A stretch of DNA of 64,000 nucleotides. It comes from Sulfobacillus thermosulfidooxidans. GTDB taxonomy: Bacteria; Bacillota; Sulfobacillia; Sulfobacillales; Sulfobacillaceae. The notes under the pieces were generated by a model, which saw only the letters and a list, made by a program, of their open reading frames with translations, did no database searches and was not told the origin of the DNA. A program made the translations under genes and the position numbers. Positions 52,496-62,427 of this stretch are shown here, in pieces. How positions within the stretch are numbered: the first letter of the stretch is position 1; each line of letters begins with the position of its first letter. The stretch covers positions 248,001-312,000 of the forward strand of contig NZ_LGRO01000002.1 in the NCBI RefSeq assembly GCF_001280565.1, read 5' to 3'.

Positions 52496-53482
52496 TTATG
52501 CTCCCTCCTCCTTGCGCAATACCGAAATCAGATAGGGGATGCTAAAGGCCGCCATAATTAAAAACAAAATGGTTGCGATGGCTGCCCCCTCTGCAAACTG
52601 GCTCCCTTGGAAGGTCGTCTCAAACATATTGAGTGTGGGCATATCCGTTGTGAAATCCTGACCCGGTCCCGTCATCGCATAAATCAGGCCAAAAACTTTT
52701 AAGGACGCTGCACTCAAAATAATTACAGCGGTAACTGTTGAGGATTTTAACTGGGGAAAAATTACCGACCAAAACAACCGCCATGAACCAGCCCCATCAA
52801 TGCGGGCGGCTTCCTTAATTTCTTCGGGAATGGCTCGTAGCCCAGCCAAATAAATCGCCATCGCAAATCCCGACATTTGCCAAATGGCAGCAACCGTTAC
52901 CGCAACAAGAGCTAACGGTATCCCCAGTTGAATGAGTCCTACGGTAATGCTCGGGTCAATCGCCGTACTCAAAAACCAATTGGGCGGATGCTTATCTCCT
53001 AATGCGCGCAAAATCAAATTCACACCGGTCTGAGGGTTCAGCACCCACGACCAGATAACACCCGTAGCCACAAAAGAAATTGCCATGGGAAAAATAAAAA
53101 TACTACGGAATAAACTTTCAAACCGAATTTTCTGATCGATCAACACCGCCAAAAACAATCCCAGGGCTAGACACCCTAAAACAAACAATGCAGTAAACAC
53201 CACAAGATTGCGAATGTCCGATTGAAACCGGAAGGTTTCAAATACGGCTACATAATTTTTCAAACCCGCGAAACTCAAGTTGGGAATATAACTGTTCCAA
53301 TTGGTTAAGGACAGGTATCCGGTCCAGGCAATAAAACCATAAACAAAGATTCCCAATGCCGCAAGGGATGGGACCAAAACCAGAATCGCAGACGCCTTAT
53401 CCCATGAGAAAGGTTTCCTCTTTACCGGTTTCACCGTTAGTTCTTCGGCATCTTTCGCCACAGCCCGTTTTATCACCCTCAT
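52496..53482 (-). CDS. Sugar ABC transporter permease (MalF type)
   Basis: 328 residues, about six membrane helices. EAA loop EEIKEAARIDGAGSWRLFWSVIFPQL. AAAGGAGG is only 3 bases from ATG 53482 but 9 from GTG 53476, so the start may be the GTG. Pairs with the next permease as the CUT1 channel. There is no ATPase gene in the operon; a shared MsmK/MalK-type ATPase elsewhere must power it. Confidence 0.92.
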   Translation of the reverse strand: MRVIKRAVAKDAEELTVKPVKRKPFSWDKASAILVLVPSLAALGIFVYGFIAWTGYLSLTNWNSYIPNLSFAGLKNYVAVFETFRFQSDIRNLVVFTALFVLGCLALGLFLAVLIDQKIRFESLFRSIFIFPMAISFVATGVIWSWVLNPQTGVNLILRALGDKHPPNWFLSTAIDPSITVGLIQLGIPLALVAVTVAAIWQMSGFAMAIYLAGLRAIPEEIKEAARIDGAGSWRLFWSVIFPQLKSSTVTAVIILSAASLKVFGLIYAMTGPGQDFTTDMPTLNMFETTFQGSQFAEGAAIATILFLIMAAFSIPYLISVLRKEEGA

Positions 53483-53539
53483 TACCCTCCTTTGTTCGAG
53501 GAGTAAGCGGCAGGCTAGCCCTGCCGCTTAAAACATGTC

Positions 53540-54847
53540 TTACGGAAGCGGGTTAGCCTGAGCGGCGTTGGCCACAGCTTGGACAAATTGGTTCACATTG
53601 TGGTTGCTCACCAAAATGTCCATGGCATTATTGACCGCGTTGGTAAAGCCCGGGTTAACAGCTCCCTGACCAATGACCAACACTAATGTGTCCTTCTTGT
53701 AGGACTGCATCGCAGACCGTGAATAGGCATCATAGTCATTAGGATTGGCATCGAGCCGCGGGGAAAATGTTCCTTTTAAGGGGTTGAAAATGGCTTGTCC
53801 CTTAGCTGAACCCAACACTTTCAAGTAATCCAAAGTCGCTGTCTTATGCTTGAGATGGGAAGGTAGGCCGAATACGTCCGAAACGACAGCAAATGTTCCT
53901 TTGGTTTGTGGCGTCGGAGCCCATCCAAATCCAGTACCTGGCGTTAAATGTAGATCCGTGGTGAAATATCCCTGGGCCCAGTCTCCCATGATGTTCATGG
54001 CTGCCTGACCATCAGCAACCATGTGATCCGCTTGTTGCCAGTGCAACGCTGTGTAATCAGTATTCGTGTAATTCAACATCTTAGTAAAGGTCTGAGTCGC
54101 TTGAACCACTCCTGGACTGTTCCAAGAGGCCTTGCCATTGAGTAACGCATCATATTCTTTGGGTCCTACAGTCCCTAGCAGCACATCGCTCCATAACAAG
54201 GTCGCTTCCCAATCCCCATGATTCGCTAAAGCGAGAGGGGTCACGCCATGAGCCTTCAAAACATTGGCATCTTGGAAAAATTGGGCGAAGGTGCTTGGCG
54301 GTGTTAAATTATATTTCTTGAAAATCGTGGGGTTATACCACAAAACATTGGCTCGCTGCATGTCAACGGGTACGGCATAAATTTTACCGTTAAACGTCAA
54401 CAAGTTTAACAGGGATTTGGGATAATCGTGATACCATCCTTGTTGTTGGTATAACGAGTTCAATGGCGCCATGTCTCCCGCTTGCACCCAGGAATAGAGT
54501 TGCCCGTGTCCCGCGTGCACCTGGAAAGTTCCTGGGGGATTTCCCGCTTCCATCCGGCTGGCTAAAACAGCCTTCGCATTGGATCCGGCTCCTCCAGCAA
54601 CCGCATCATTGATAACTTTGAATTGAGGATATTCTTTAGTAAATTGTGCATTCAATGCGGCAAGAGCTTTACTGCTGGCCACACCAGTCCACCAGCTAAA
54701 AATTTGTAATTGTGTCGGTGAATTATTAACAGTTCCCGTCGATCCTGATCCTCCAGATGCGCTCTGACTGCCACATCCGGCTAAACCCAACGTACTTGCT
54801 GCCATAACAGCTAAAAGACTTAATGTCGCCTTTCGCTTGATCTGCAT
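53540..54847 (-). CDS. Sugar ABC transporter substrate-binding lipoprotein
   Basis: 435 residues. The N-terminus is a lipoprotein signal: Lys-rich start, hydrophobic core and lipobox LAGC at about residue 25. Family 1 solute-binding protein fold: LQIFSWWTGV, AQFTKEYPQFKVIND, YNPTIFKKYNLTPPSTF and MNIMGDWAQGYF. It should be attached to the outer face of the cell membrane and bind an oligosaccharide or monosaccharide. First gene of the operon, 243 bases from the divergent ROK regulator. Confidence 0.92.
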   Translation of the reverse strand: MQIKRKATLSLLAVMAASTLGLAGCGSQSASGGSGSTGTVNNSPTQLQIFSWWTGVASSKALAALNAQFTKEYPQFKVINDAVAGGAGSNAKAVLASRMEAGNPPGTFQVHAGHGQLYSWVQAGDMAPLNSLYQQQGWYHDYPKSLLNLLTFNGKIYAVPVDMQRANVLWYNPTIFKKYNLTPPSTFAQFFQDANVLKAHGVTPLALANHGDWEATLLWSDVLLGTVGPKEYDALLNGKASWNSPGVVQATQTFTKMLNYTNTDYTALHWQQADHMVADGQAAMNIMGDWAQGYFTTDLHLTPGTGFGWAPTPQTKGTFAVVSDVFGLPSHLKHKTATLDYLKVLGSAKGQAIFNPLKGTFSPRLDANPNDYDAYSRSAMQSYKKDTLVLVIGQGAVNPGFTNAVNNAMDILVSNHNVNQFVQAVANAAQANPLP

Positions 54848-55030
54848 CGCGCAGCCTCCTCATGCTAAATGTTTGACAATTCTGTTTTTTCGAAGATAAT
54901 CCAACTCACCGCTCACATAATGTAACAAATCAACAAAGTTTGCACAATATGTTTTGGAATTTGTCCAAAAAATCCCTAATTTAATCAAAAACTACCGAAT
55001 TTTTGATGCTTACAAGCGTCTTAATTGATA

Positions 55031-55043
55031 TGTTATATTAACA
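55031..55043. promoter_or_regulatory. Possible ROK operator
   Basis: TGTTA-TAT-TAACA palindrome in the divergent intergenic region, 48 bases before the ROK gene start. The rest of this 243-base stretch is A+T-rich and contains AACAAA/TTTGTT-like half-sites (54928 and 54937). On the minus side TTGTGC-N17-TACATT is a possible promoter for the binding-protein gene. Confidence 0.4.
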
Positions 55044-55090
55044 ACACTGTGAATACCGAAATACATTCTTGCATGCGAGGATGATGTCCC

Positions 55091-56338
55091 GTGCGCATCA
55101 ATATTGACGCGCAAAGAATGCGCCAATTGAACAAATATACTGTATTGCATTGGATTTATAATCATCCTAACGTTTCTCGCGCTGACATCGCTAAATTAAC
55201 CGGTTTAAATCGTGCCACAGTATCGTCCTTAGTCGATGAGCTGCTCGCTGAGGATTTCATTCAAGAACTCGGTCAAGGCACCTCATCCGGTGGACGAAAA
55301 CCGATTATCTTGCAGTTTAACGCGCGAACAGGATTCAGCATTGGCGTTGATGTCCAAATTTCTTCGATTAAGACGCTCTTAACCGATGCCAGGGGTCAAG
55401 TTGTTGACAAAAAAATCACGACTTTGCGCCCTCCCTCCGACGGCAGTTTTCGGGAAATCATGCTGCAGATTATCGAAGAACATGTTCGAGAGATTCTGCG
55501 CACATGCCCGCCTAGCTCACATGGAATTTTTGGAGTGGGAATTGCTTTACCCGGGATGGTGGATTACAGTACGGGACATGTTTATTATCTTCCGAATGTG
55601 AATATCGAAAATTGGAATTTTACACAGGCTTTGGCCAGCCGGATTAATTTGCCTGTTGTCATTGATAACGACGCCAATTGTGGCGCTTGGGCCGAATTTT
55701 TGCGTCACCCTACAGACAATCTGGTCTTTATTAACGCCGGTATTGGGGTGGGAGCAGGTCTTATTCTTCATGGGCAGCTGGTACGCGGGCGTCATGGGAT
55801 TGCCGGAGAATGGGGACACACCACCATTTCGGCCACCGGTCTTTTGTGTGCCTGCGGTAATTATGGATGTTGGGAACTCTATGCTTCGGAGCGTGCGTTA
55901 GCTCGCTATTTGCACGAAGAAGGGGTCAGCGAAACTGACCCCTTTATTCCCTCATTTATCGAACGGGTATTGGCCCATACGCCCCACGACATCCGTTATC
56001 AACGAGCATTTTCTCAATTAGGCGCATATTTAGGCATTGGTATATCGAATATCCTTAACGCCTTTAATCCCCGTTTTATCAGCATTGGAGGAACCATTGC
56101 ACAAGCCGCTCAGTGGTTATTGCCCGAAATTGACCGCATGCTGAAAAAGCGAGCCATTGGCGCCAATAAACAAATCGGTGTATTTGCTGCAGATTTAGAC
56201 ATGGTTGCCATTGGGGCAGCCGGGTTAGTGCTGTCTCGAGTCCTTCCTCTCACCCCATTGCCCTCGTTCAACACGCTAAATATCGAACACATGCCCCACG
56301 ATCTTCCGCGCCTGCTTGCCAATTCTGAGTCGAGTTAA
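55091..56338 (+). CDS. ROK-family transcriptional repressor
   Basis: 415 residues. N-terminal winged HTH (about 10-65) with VSRADIAKLTGLNRATVSSLVDELL and GRKPIILQF, as in NagC/XylR. The ROK sugar-kinase-like domain has GVGIALPGMVD, VIDNDANCGAWAE, GIGVGAGLILHGQLVRG and the zinc motif CACGNYGCWE. Likely represses the divergent sugar importer until a sugar binds. GTG start with GAGGATG upstream. Its end overlaps the convergent Nif3-like gene by 4 bases. Confidence 0.93.
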   Translation: MRINIDAQRMRQLNKYTVLHWIYNHPNVSRADIAKLTGLNRATVSSLVDELLAEDFIQELGQGTSSGGRKPIILQFNARTGFSIGVDVQISSIKTLLTDARGQVVDKKITTLRPPSDGSFREIMLQIIEEHVREILRTCPPSSHGIFGVGIALPGMVDYSTGHVYYLPNVNIENWNFTQALASRINLPVVIDNDANCGAWAEFLRHPTDNLVFINAGIGVGAGLILHGQLVRGRHGIAGEWGHTTISATGLLCACGNYGCWELYASERALARYLHEEGVSETDPFIPSFIERVLAHTPHDIRYQRAFSQLGAYLGIGISNILNAFNPRFISIGGTIAQAAQWLLPEIDRMLKKRAIGANKQIGVFAADLDMVAIGAAGLVLSRVLPLTPLPSFNTLNIEHMPHDLPRLLANSESS

Positions 56339-57165
56339 CGCACCCCAGAAAATCCAATAACCTCGAGTCCTTTGTCACGCATCAATTGTACAAAGGGTTG
56401 AATGCCGGTCAAATCGCCGGGCAAATGACCTATCACGACAACATTCCCTAAGTTCTCTTTACGCAAACGCCATTTGGCGTCATTGGCCAAATGAATATAG
56501 ACAACCGTCCCAATGCCGTTACGAAAATAGGTTTGAGCAATTTCATACCCTCCATTGGTTCCGGCACCGTGGACAATGGCAATCCGCCCAGCTGGATTAT
56601 CAGGTTCTCCCACAGCCACCTGGATTTGGGTAGGGGCGGAAGCAATTTCCGGGATTTCTGTCAGGGCCGCCACGACGTCCTTCACCGTCGCTTGCGCTCC
56701 TAATTCAGAAACCGCTTGAACCATACGCTGCCGTCCATATTCGTCCAAAGCATTATGAATATTCATGAACGGCATCTTCAGTAACCGGGCTACGGAAACC
56801 ACGTGGTCATAATTTGCACTGTGAAACCGGTCTGTCCAACGATCGGTTAACGTGCGAATAGCCTCTTCCGCCTCGTTCTTGGGGACGCCATGAGCTACCA
56901 TCAGATCAATATGCCGGGAAAAAATTTGAGGAAACCCTACCAGACGATCAGCAGGGTGATGGGCAATCACTAAATCCACTCCGAGTTCCCGACCCACTAA
57001 CAAGTCGGCAGATGAAACATCGATACCAAATAATACACGGTGAATGTTGTCCCCAGGAATGTAGGTCGCACTATCTGGGGGCACTTCATCTAAACCGGCT
57101 AATTCCAAAGACCATTGCATAATCTCCTCGGTCGACGCTGTCGTCCCATTCTCGGTATTATCCAT
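56335..57165 (-). CDS. Nif3-like metal-binding protein
   Basis: About 276 residues from ATG 57165 (AAAAGGA 9 bases upstream). Nif3-type core: VLFGIDVSSADLLVGRELGVDLVIAHHPADRLVG contains the His-His metal site, MNIHNALDEYG follows, and VVVIGHLPGDLTG is the C-terminal ligand region (normally GHxxxE). It lacks the CutA-like insert, unlike YqfO. It is the last gene downstream of an oligopeptide-type importer, so a metal-dependent hydrolase acting on an imported compound is a reasonable guess; the function of Nif3 proteins is unsettled. Confidence 0.75.
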   Translation of the reverse strand: MDNTENGTTASTEEIMQWSLELAGLDEVPPDSATYIPGDNIHRVLFGIDVSSADLLVGRELGVDLVIAHHPADRLVGFPQIFSRHIDLMVAHGVPKNEAEEAIRTLTDRWTDRFHSANYDHVVSVARLLKMPFMNIHNALDEYGRQRMVQAVSELGAQATVKDVVAALTEIPEIASAPTQIQVAVGEPDNPAGRIAIVHGAGTNGGYEIAQTYFRNGIGTVVYIHLANDAKWRLRKENLGNVVVIGHLPGDLTGIQPFVQLMRDKGLEVIGFSGVR

Positions 57166-57203
57166 AGCTATCATCCTTTTCACACGCGCCTTGTGACGCA
57201 AGA

Positions 57204-58082
57204 TTATTTCGGATCAAATACATCCCGTAGGCCATCACCCAACGTACTAAATCCCAATACCGCAAGAAATATGGCGAGTCCCGGAAAGAACGAAATCCAA
57301 GGGGCCATGTTAAGATACTGGGACCCATCTTCCAGCATGGATCCCCAATTCGGGGAAGGTGGCGGCGGACCTAATCCTAAAAACGACAGACTGGCCACAC
57401 TCAAAATCGCTGTGCCAATATTTAATGTGGCGACCACAATAATCGGCGTGGCGGAATTTAATAAAATGTGGCGGAGCATAATTCGCCAGGGACTAGCCCC
57501 TAGACACCGGGCGGCTTCCACAAACTCCCGTGAACGGATACTTAAGACTTGGCCACGGGTAATCCGGGCAAATTGCGGGATGGTAACCACACCAATGGCC
57601 ATCACCGCGTGAATGAGGGACGGTCCTAGAATCCAGGCAATCGCCAACGCCAGGACAAGAGGGGGAAACGCCAACGCTGCATCGACCAAGCGCATGATGA
57701 TTTCATCAAACAGCCCCCCATAAAAACCAGAAATCAATCCAATAGGCACTCCGATTCCCACGCCGACAAATACAATTAAGACACCAGCACCTAATGATCC
57801 CCTGGCTCCATAAATAATTCGGGACAATAAATCCCGTCCGAGTTCGTCCGTACCCAGAAGGTGCGTGGCAGAAGGCGGTTTAAAGGCCTGAGAAAAATGG
57901 GTAGCCAAAGGAGGATACGGTGCCAGAACAGGCGCGAACAGAGCCACGAGTGCCAAAAACAGGACGATGACCGCTCCCACAATACTGAGTTTGTTGCGTA
58001 AAAAACGCCGAAGAGCGCGGTGATGGGACCTGGGTTCTACAGACTCCCACGATATGTCTAGTTGAGGATCTAGTGCCGCCAT
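57204..58082 (-). CDS. Dipeptide/oligopeptide ABC permease (DppC/OppC type)
   Basis: 292 residues, about six membrane helices, typical N-terminal cytosolic extension before TM1. EAA loop REFVEAARCLGASPWRIMLRHILLNS. GTDELGRDLLSRIIYGARGSL is the family signature after TM1. AAGGAGG 8 bases before the ATG. The ATPases (DppD/F) are missing from this operon. Confidence 0.93.
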   Translation of the reverse strand: MAALDPQLDISWESVEPRSHHRALRRFLRNKLSIVGAVIVLFLALVALFAPVLAPYPPLATHFSQAFKPPSATHLLGTDELGRDLLSRIIYGARGSLGAGVLIVFVGVGIGVPIGLISGFYGGLFDEIIMRLVDAALAFPPLVLALAIAWILGPSLIHAVMAIGVVTIPQFARITRGQVLSIRSREFVEAARCLGASPWRIMLRHILLNSATPIIVVATLNIGTAILSVASLSFLGLGPPPPSPNWGSMLEDGSQYLNMAPWISFFPGLAIFLAVLGFSTLGDGLRDVFDPK

Positions 58083-58120
58083 TTTTCTCCTCCTTTCTTT
58101 TCTCGTTAACGAAAACCGGT

Positions 58121-59065
58121 TTATTGGTAACGAATGCGGGGGTCAAGCCACGCATAAACCAGGTCAACCATTAAATTGGCCAAGAGAACCACCACCGCCA
58201 TAAAGAGGACGGATCCGTCCAAAACCGGATAATCACGGTCAAAAATGGCATTCACAACGAGCTGCCCCATTCCGGGAAGTGAAAAAATCGATTCCGTAAT
58301 CACGACACCACCGAGTAAACCACCGATTTGCAAGCCAATGACCGTCACAACCGGTACCAAAGCGTTACGAAGACCATGGCGAATGACTACGGTCCATTCG
58401 TTAATGCCTTTCGCACGTGCTACTTGGATATACAAAAGGCGCATCACTTCCAAGAGTTCACCACGCAAAACCCGTGAAGTAACAGCAGCCAAAGGCAGTG
58501 CCAGCACAATCACCGGAAGGATGAGATGAATGAGATTCCCCCCCACACTCGTTGTGAGGGGGACCCACCCTAAAGAGGGAAGCCATTTCAGACTCACAGC
58601 AAAGAAGTACACCAAGAGCAGTGCCAACCAGAAATTCGGGACAGCAGCCCCGACAAGAGCCAAAAGACGTGAGACGCTGTCAATCCACGTATTGGGCCGG
58701 TAAGCCGCCAAAATTCCCGTCGGCAAGGCTATGATGAGGGACGCAAGAATGGCTAGGATGGTCAATTCTAACGTCACGGGCAATCGCGTTAAGATCAGCG
58801 ACAAAACGGGTTGTCCATCCAGTAATGAAACACCCAGATTTCCCTGCAAAACATGGCTCACATAGGTCACAAATTGCTGCCACAAAGGCTGGGTCAGACC
58901 CATCTTCACATCTAATAGGTGTACGGCCTGCGGACTGGCTTGTTCTCCTAATATCGTGTAGGCAGGATTCCCAGGACTCAGATGGATGAGACTAAAGGTC
59001 ACCACCACGACCACGAAGGCTACGGGAATCAGGCTGACAATCCGTCTGATGATAAAAGGAATCAT
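58121..59065 (-). CDS. Dipeptide/oligopeptide ABC permease (DppB/OppB type)
   Basis: 314 residues with about six helices. N-terminus MIPFIIRRIVSLIPVAFVVV followed by SLIHLSPGNPA, as in DppB. EAA loop LYIQVARAKGINEWTVVIRHGLRNAL. It forms the channel with the DppC-type subunit. Begins 10 bases after the binding-protein gene, so the operon is tightly coupled. Confidence 0.93.
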   Translation of the reverse strand: MIPFIIRRIVSLIPVAFVVVVVTFSLIHLSPGNPAYTILGEQASPQAVHLLDVKMGLTQPLWQQFVTYVSHVLQGNLGVSLLDGQPVLSLILTRLPVTLELTILAILASLIIALPTGILAAYRPNTWIDSVSRLLALVGAAVPNFWLALLLVYFFAVSLKWLPSLGWVPLTTSVGGNLIHLILPVIVLALPLAAVTSRVLRGELLEVMRLLYIQVARAKGINEWTVVIRHGLRNALVPVVTVIGLQIGGLLGGVVITESIFSLPGMGQLVVNAIFDRDYPVLDGSVLFMAVVVLLANLMVDLVYAWLDPRIRYQ

Positions 59066-59075
59066 AGTCTCCGCC

Positions 59076-60644
59076 CTACTTTATCCACACATCACTAAAC
59101 CGCATTAACCCATCGGGATAAACCGTAAAGCCATGCACCGAGGGGGACCACGCCTGAATCACGGGGGTGTACTCCAAAAAGATGTAGGGTGCTTGATGCA
59201 AGACAATTGCAGCCGCCTGATCATAGTATTGTTTGCGCACGCTTTGAGACGAAGCTTCCCGCGCCTTTAACAACAGGCTATCGACCTCAGGATTCGAGTA
59301 GCGTGGGTCATTAAAACTGCCACCTGTGGTATCAAATGCATAACTATTTTGATCAGGATCAGGTCTTCCACTCCATCCCAATAAATCCGCTTGAAAATTG
59401 CCATTAATCGCGTCGGTCAACAAGGTCGTGAAATCGACCGGCTCGATATGCATGGTGATGCCGACTTTGGCTAACTCGCTTTGGATTGCTTGCATCTCTT
59501 GGATGGTGACCGGATTATTGTCCCCGAGCAAGGTGAAAGAAAACCCATGAGGATTACCGGCTTTCACCAATTGTTCCTTAGCCAAAGTATCCGAAAAAGG
59601 TACACGAATGTTGGGATCATAGGCCCACGATGCCGGAGAAAACTGCGTATACGCCGGAATTGCATGACCAAAGTAGAGCAACTGGTTAAGCGCTTCACGG
59701 TTAATGGCGTAGTTAATGGCTTCCCGGTTATGCACATTGTTAAAGGGCGCCGCTTGGGTATTAAGTTCCATATCGGCATAGCCGAGTCCTGGCTTTTCTG
59801 CAAATTTGAGCGATGAGTTCGATGAGAGGCTACTGACATCTTGGAAGGGCACGCTATCAATAACATTCACCTGACCCGTTACTAAGGCATTATATTCCTG
59901 AACCGGATTGGTAATCGGCGTATAAACAATTTTGTTGAGGTAGGGTTTCCCTTTTTGCCAGTACAAAGGATTTTTTTCCAGAATCATGTGGTCATTTTTA
60001 ATCCACTGGACAAACTTAAATGGCCCCGTCCCCACCGGATGTAGACCATAAGCACTTCCCCACTTCTTCATGGCGGTCGGCGAGGAAATCATCCCCGTTC
60101 GTCCCGTCAAGATAGACAAAAACGCGGAATATGGCGCTTTAAGATTGACTACTACTTCATAGGGATTAGGCGCCGACAAACTTTGTACTAAAGCTAAATT
60201 GCTTCGTCTGGGGCTAGCATTGGCGGGATTCATTTCCCAGTCCCAATTGTAAATCACAGCTTGAGCATTAAATGGCGTACCATCTTGAAACTTGACACCA
60301 TGACGTAAGAATAGAGTATAGGTTTTGCCACCATTGGTAATCGTCCAATGTGTAACGAGATTGGGTTCGACTGTCATTGTGGGTGATAATTTGAGTAAGG
60401 GATCAAAAATATTGATAAATGCTTGTCGATCAATTAATGCCGATGACATCGCAGGATTTAACGTCACAAAATCTGAATCAATTCCCACATTAAGTGTTCC
60501 TCCGCTAACAGGAGCTTGGGCCACTTGTGAGCTGGATGACGATGTGGACGTTGGCGAACTTTGCGCAGACGACGAACCACATCCTGCTAAACCTAAGGTT
60601 AATGTGGATATGGCGGCTAAAGCCCATATTGTTTTGGATGCCAT
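59076..60644 (-). CDS. Family 5 substrate-binding lipoprotein (DppA/OppA type)
   Basis: About 522 residues from ATG 60644 (GAGGGGGG upstream). Lipoprotein signal with lipobox LAGC, then a Ser/Thr-rich linker. Core signatures: GVDSDF/IFDPLLKLSPTMTVEPNLV, FLRHGVKFQDGTPFNAQAVIYNW, and the late DPDQNSYAFDTTGG. Binds peptides or related compounds outside the cell. Length fits the DppA branch. The ligand cannot be deduced. Confidence 0.92.
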   Translation of the reverse strand: MASKTIWALAAISTLTLGLAGCGSSSAQSSPTSTSSSSSQVAQAPVSGGTLNVGIDSDFVTLNPAMSSALIDRQAFINIFDPLLKLSPTMTVEPNLVTHWTITNGGKTYTLFLRHGVKFQDGTPFNAQAVIYNWDWEMNPANASPRRSNLALVQSLSAPNPYEVVVNLKAPYSAFLSILTGRTGMISSPTAMKKWGSAYGLHPVGTGPFKFVQWIKNDHMILEKNPLYWQKGKPYLNKIVYTPITNPVQEYNALVTGQVNVIDSVPFQDVSSLSSNSSLKFAEKPGLGYADMELNTQAAPFNNVHNREAINYAINREALNQLLYFGHAIPAYTQFSPASWAYDPNIRVPFSDTLAKEQLVKAGNPHGFSFTLLGDNNPVTIQEMQAIQSELAKVGITMHIEPVDFTTLLTDAINGNFQADLLGWSGRPDPDQNSYAFDTTGGSFNDPRYSNPEVDSLLLKAREASSQSVRKQYYDQAAAIVLHQAPYIFLEYTPVIQAWSPSVHGFTVYPDGLMRFSDVWIK

Positions 60645-60677
60645 AAACAAAATCCCCCCTCATAATGACAATTGATG

Positions 60678-61391
60678 CTATGGACTTTCACCCGTTAACC
60701 GGCTAATAAGAGTTTGACGCGTCCTCGCCACGTGGCCTCTGGCCTGTTTTTCCGCTTCATCGGCTTGGCCATTGCGAATCGCGTTGAATATAGCGCGGTG
60801 TTCGGCGAGTGAAGTATTCACCCGTGTCTTAGGTATCCAATTCAAAGACACCATGCGTGTCCGAAACGCAGATAAATCTTGTAAACCATGAATCACATAG
60901 CTGTTTCCTGACATTTTGGCGATGGTGTCGTGAAACACACCATGAACCGCGTCAAATTCCTTAGGACTGAGCTGGCCCGATTCCATCTTGAGCAAAGCGT
61001 CCTCGAGCTTAAGCATGTCATCGGGATTATAATGATTTTCGGCCGCGAGCCGGGCGGCTAACCCTTCCAAAACTTCACGGACTTGGTAAGCTTCGCGTAT
61101 GGACTCCACCGAAAGCCGTGAAACAATCAATCCCCGGTGTCCATCGACACTAACCAGTCCTTCTGACATAAGCTGTTTTAAAGCTTCCCGCACAGGTGTC
61201 CGGGATACTTGTAACGATTCCGCCAGAGACCGCTCAACAAGGCGGTGGCCTGGCGGCAAATCTCCATCAACAATCGCTTGCCGGAGTTGTTGATATACCT
61301 CCTCCGCAACACTTTGTGGCACGATGGGTTTCAACAATGATGTTGACAACGGTGCTGACGGCGATGTAGGTGATTCGAAGTTTTCCTTCAC
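60678..61391 (-). CDS. FadR-family (GntR/FCD) transcriptional regulator
   Basis: About 237 residues. The frame is open to 61451, but GGGAGG (61399-61404) is 7 bases from GTG 61391 and only 1 base from ATG 61397, so the GTG is preferred. GntR winged HTH VAEEVYQQLRQAIVDGDLPPGHRL, then SRTPVREALKQLMSEGLV. The C-terminal all-helical FCD domain has ESIREAYQVREVLEGLAARLAA and FHDTIAKMSGNSYV; its metal/ligand His residues are in FHD and EHRAI. It is 33 bases upstream of the binding-protein gene on the same strand and so likely controls this operon. Confidence 0.88.
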   Translation of the reverse strand: MKENFESPTSPSAPLSTSLLKPIVPQSVAEEVYQQLRQAIVDGDLPPGHRLVERSLAESLQVSRTPVREALKQLMSEGLVSVDGHRGLIVSRLSVESIREAYQVREVLEGLAARLAAENHYNPDDMLKLEDALLKMESGQLSPKEFDAVHGVFHDTIAKMSGNSYVIHGLQDLSAFRTRMVSLNWIPKTRVNTSLAEHRAIFNAIRNGQADEAEKQARGHVARTRQTLISRLTGESP

Positions 61392-61500
61392 AACCATGCC
61401 TCCCATCCTGACGTGGATATATTTCGACAGATCTTCATAAAATTCCTGCAAAACAAATTAAATTTTCTAAATTGGAATACCGTGCACCAAGTTTCGTTTT

Positions 61501-62427
61501 TCAAACCTTGTTTTCAAATCTTGAATGATGTTTTTTGGTTGTCTTTCGCTCCTGGCTTATCACAAGCCATACCCCCATCACAATAAGCAACGCCCCGAGC
61601 CAAAACCCCGAATTAGGCCGCTCACGGAGAAACCACCATCCCAAGACTGTACCGGTTAACGGCTGAAAAAAGAAATAGACGGCGCCACTGCCCGCCTCCA
61701 CCATCGCTAGTCCTTGATTCCATAAAAAAAATGCCACGGCTGTCGAAATTACTCCCAGGTACACAATTCCCCACCACAACCCGGGACTTAGAAACCGCAT
61801 AAGAACGGCGTGTTCAACAAACCACGGCAAAGCGAACGGTGTTAAGAGAATCGTCGCGACACTAAGGGCATAGGTCGTAATCACTACCAAAGAATAATGC
61901 GCAGGGACCTTTTTGATCAGAACGGACAACAGCGCCCATGTCAGCGCTGCGACGACTAAAATAATGCCCCCTAAACGTAAATGCGCTGTGGACGGTCCCA
62001 ATCCGACAATCATGACGACGCCTAATGACGCGAGCACAACCGCGGTCATTTTTGCCCACGTCAGCGGTTCTTTCAATATTCCATAAGCAAAGATCACCAT
62101 AAACGCCGGGGTAGCCGCGGTAATAATGGCTCCCCATTGCGCAGTCGAAAGAGCAGTTCCAAGAAATTGCGCCCAAATGGAAATGGTGTAACCAACCAAA
62201 CCCAAAATGCCAACCAAAAACCAATCGCGACGTTCAAGGCGCCACGACACCCGCCATATTTTTCCCACTACGATAAGCGCGGCAATCCCCAAAACATAAC
62301 GAAGCCATACTAACGGAACCGGAGGGATTCTGGTCAAGACGACTTTACTGACCACATACATGCCGCCCCAAATCGATGCCGCCATTGCCAAAAAGAGGTT
62401 ACCCCAAAGTTTGCGTGACACGCTCAA
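61501..62427 (-). CDS. EamA/DMT-family transporter
   Basis: 308 residues with about ten membrane helices in two EamA repeats: AASIWGGMYVVSKVVL at the start, and the middle ALTWALLSVLIKK. Probable exporter or importer of an amino acid or metabolite; substrate unidentified. It lies between a FadR-controlled importer and pxpA, so amino-acid export is a guess. The C-terminus is basic. Confidence 0.88.
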   Translation of the reverse strand: MSVSRKLWGNLFLAMAASIWGGMYVVSKVVLTRIPPVPLVWLRYVLGIAALIVVGKIWRVSWRLERRDWFLVGILGLVGYTISIWAQFLGTALSTAQWGAIITAATPAFMVIFAYGILKEPLTWAKMTAVVLASLGVVMIVGLGPSTAHLRLGGIILVVAALTWALLSVLIKKVPAHYSLVVITTYALSVATILLTPFALPWFVEHAVLMRFLSPGLWWGIVYLGVISTAVAFFLWNQGLAMVEAGSGAVYFFFQPLTGTVLGWWFLRERPNSGFWLGALLIVMGVWLVISQERKTTKKHHSRFENKV

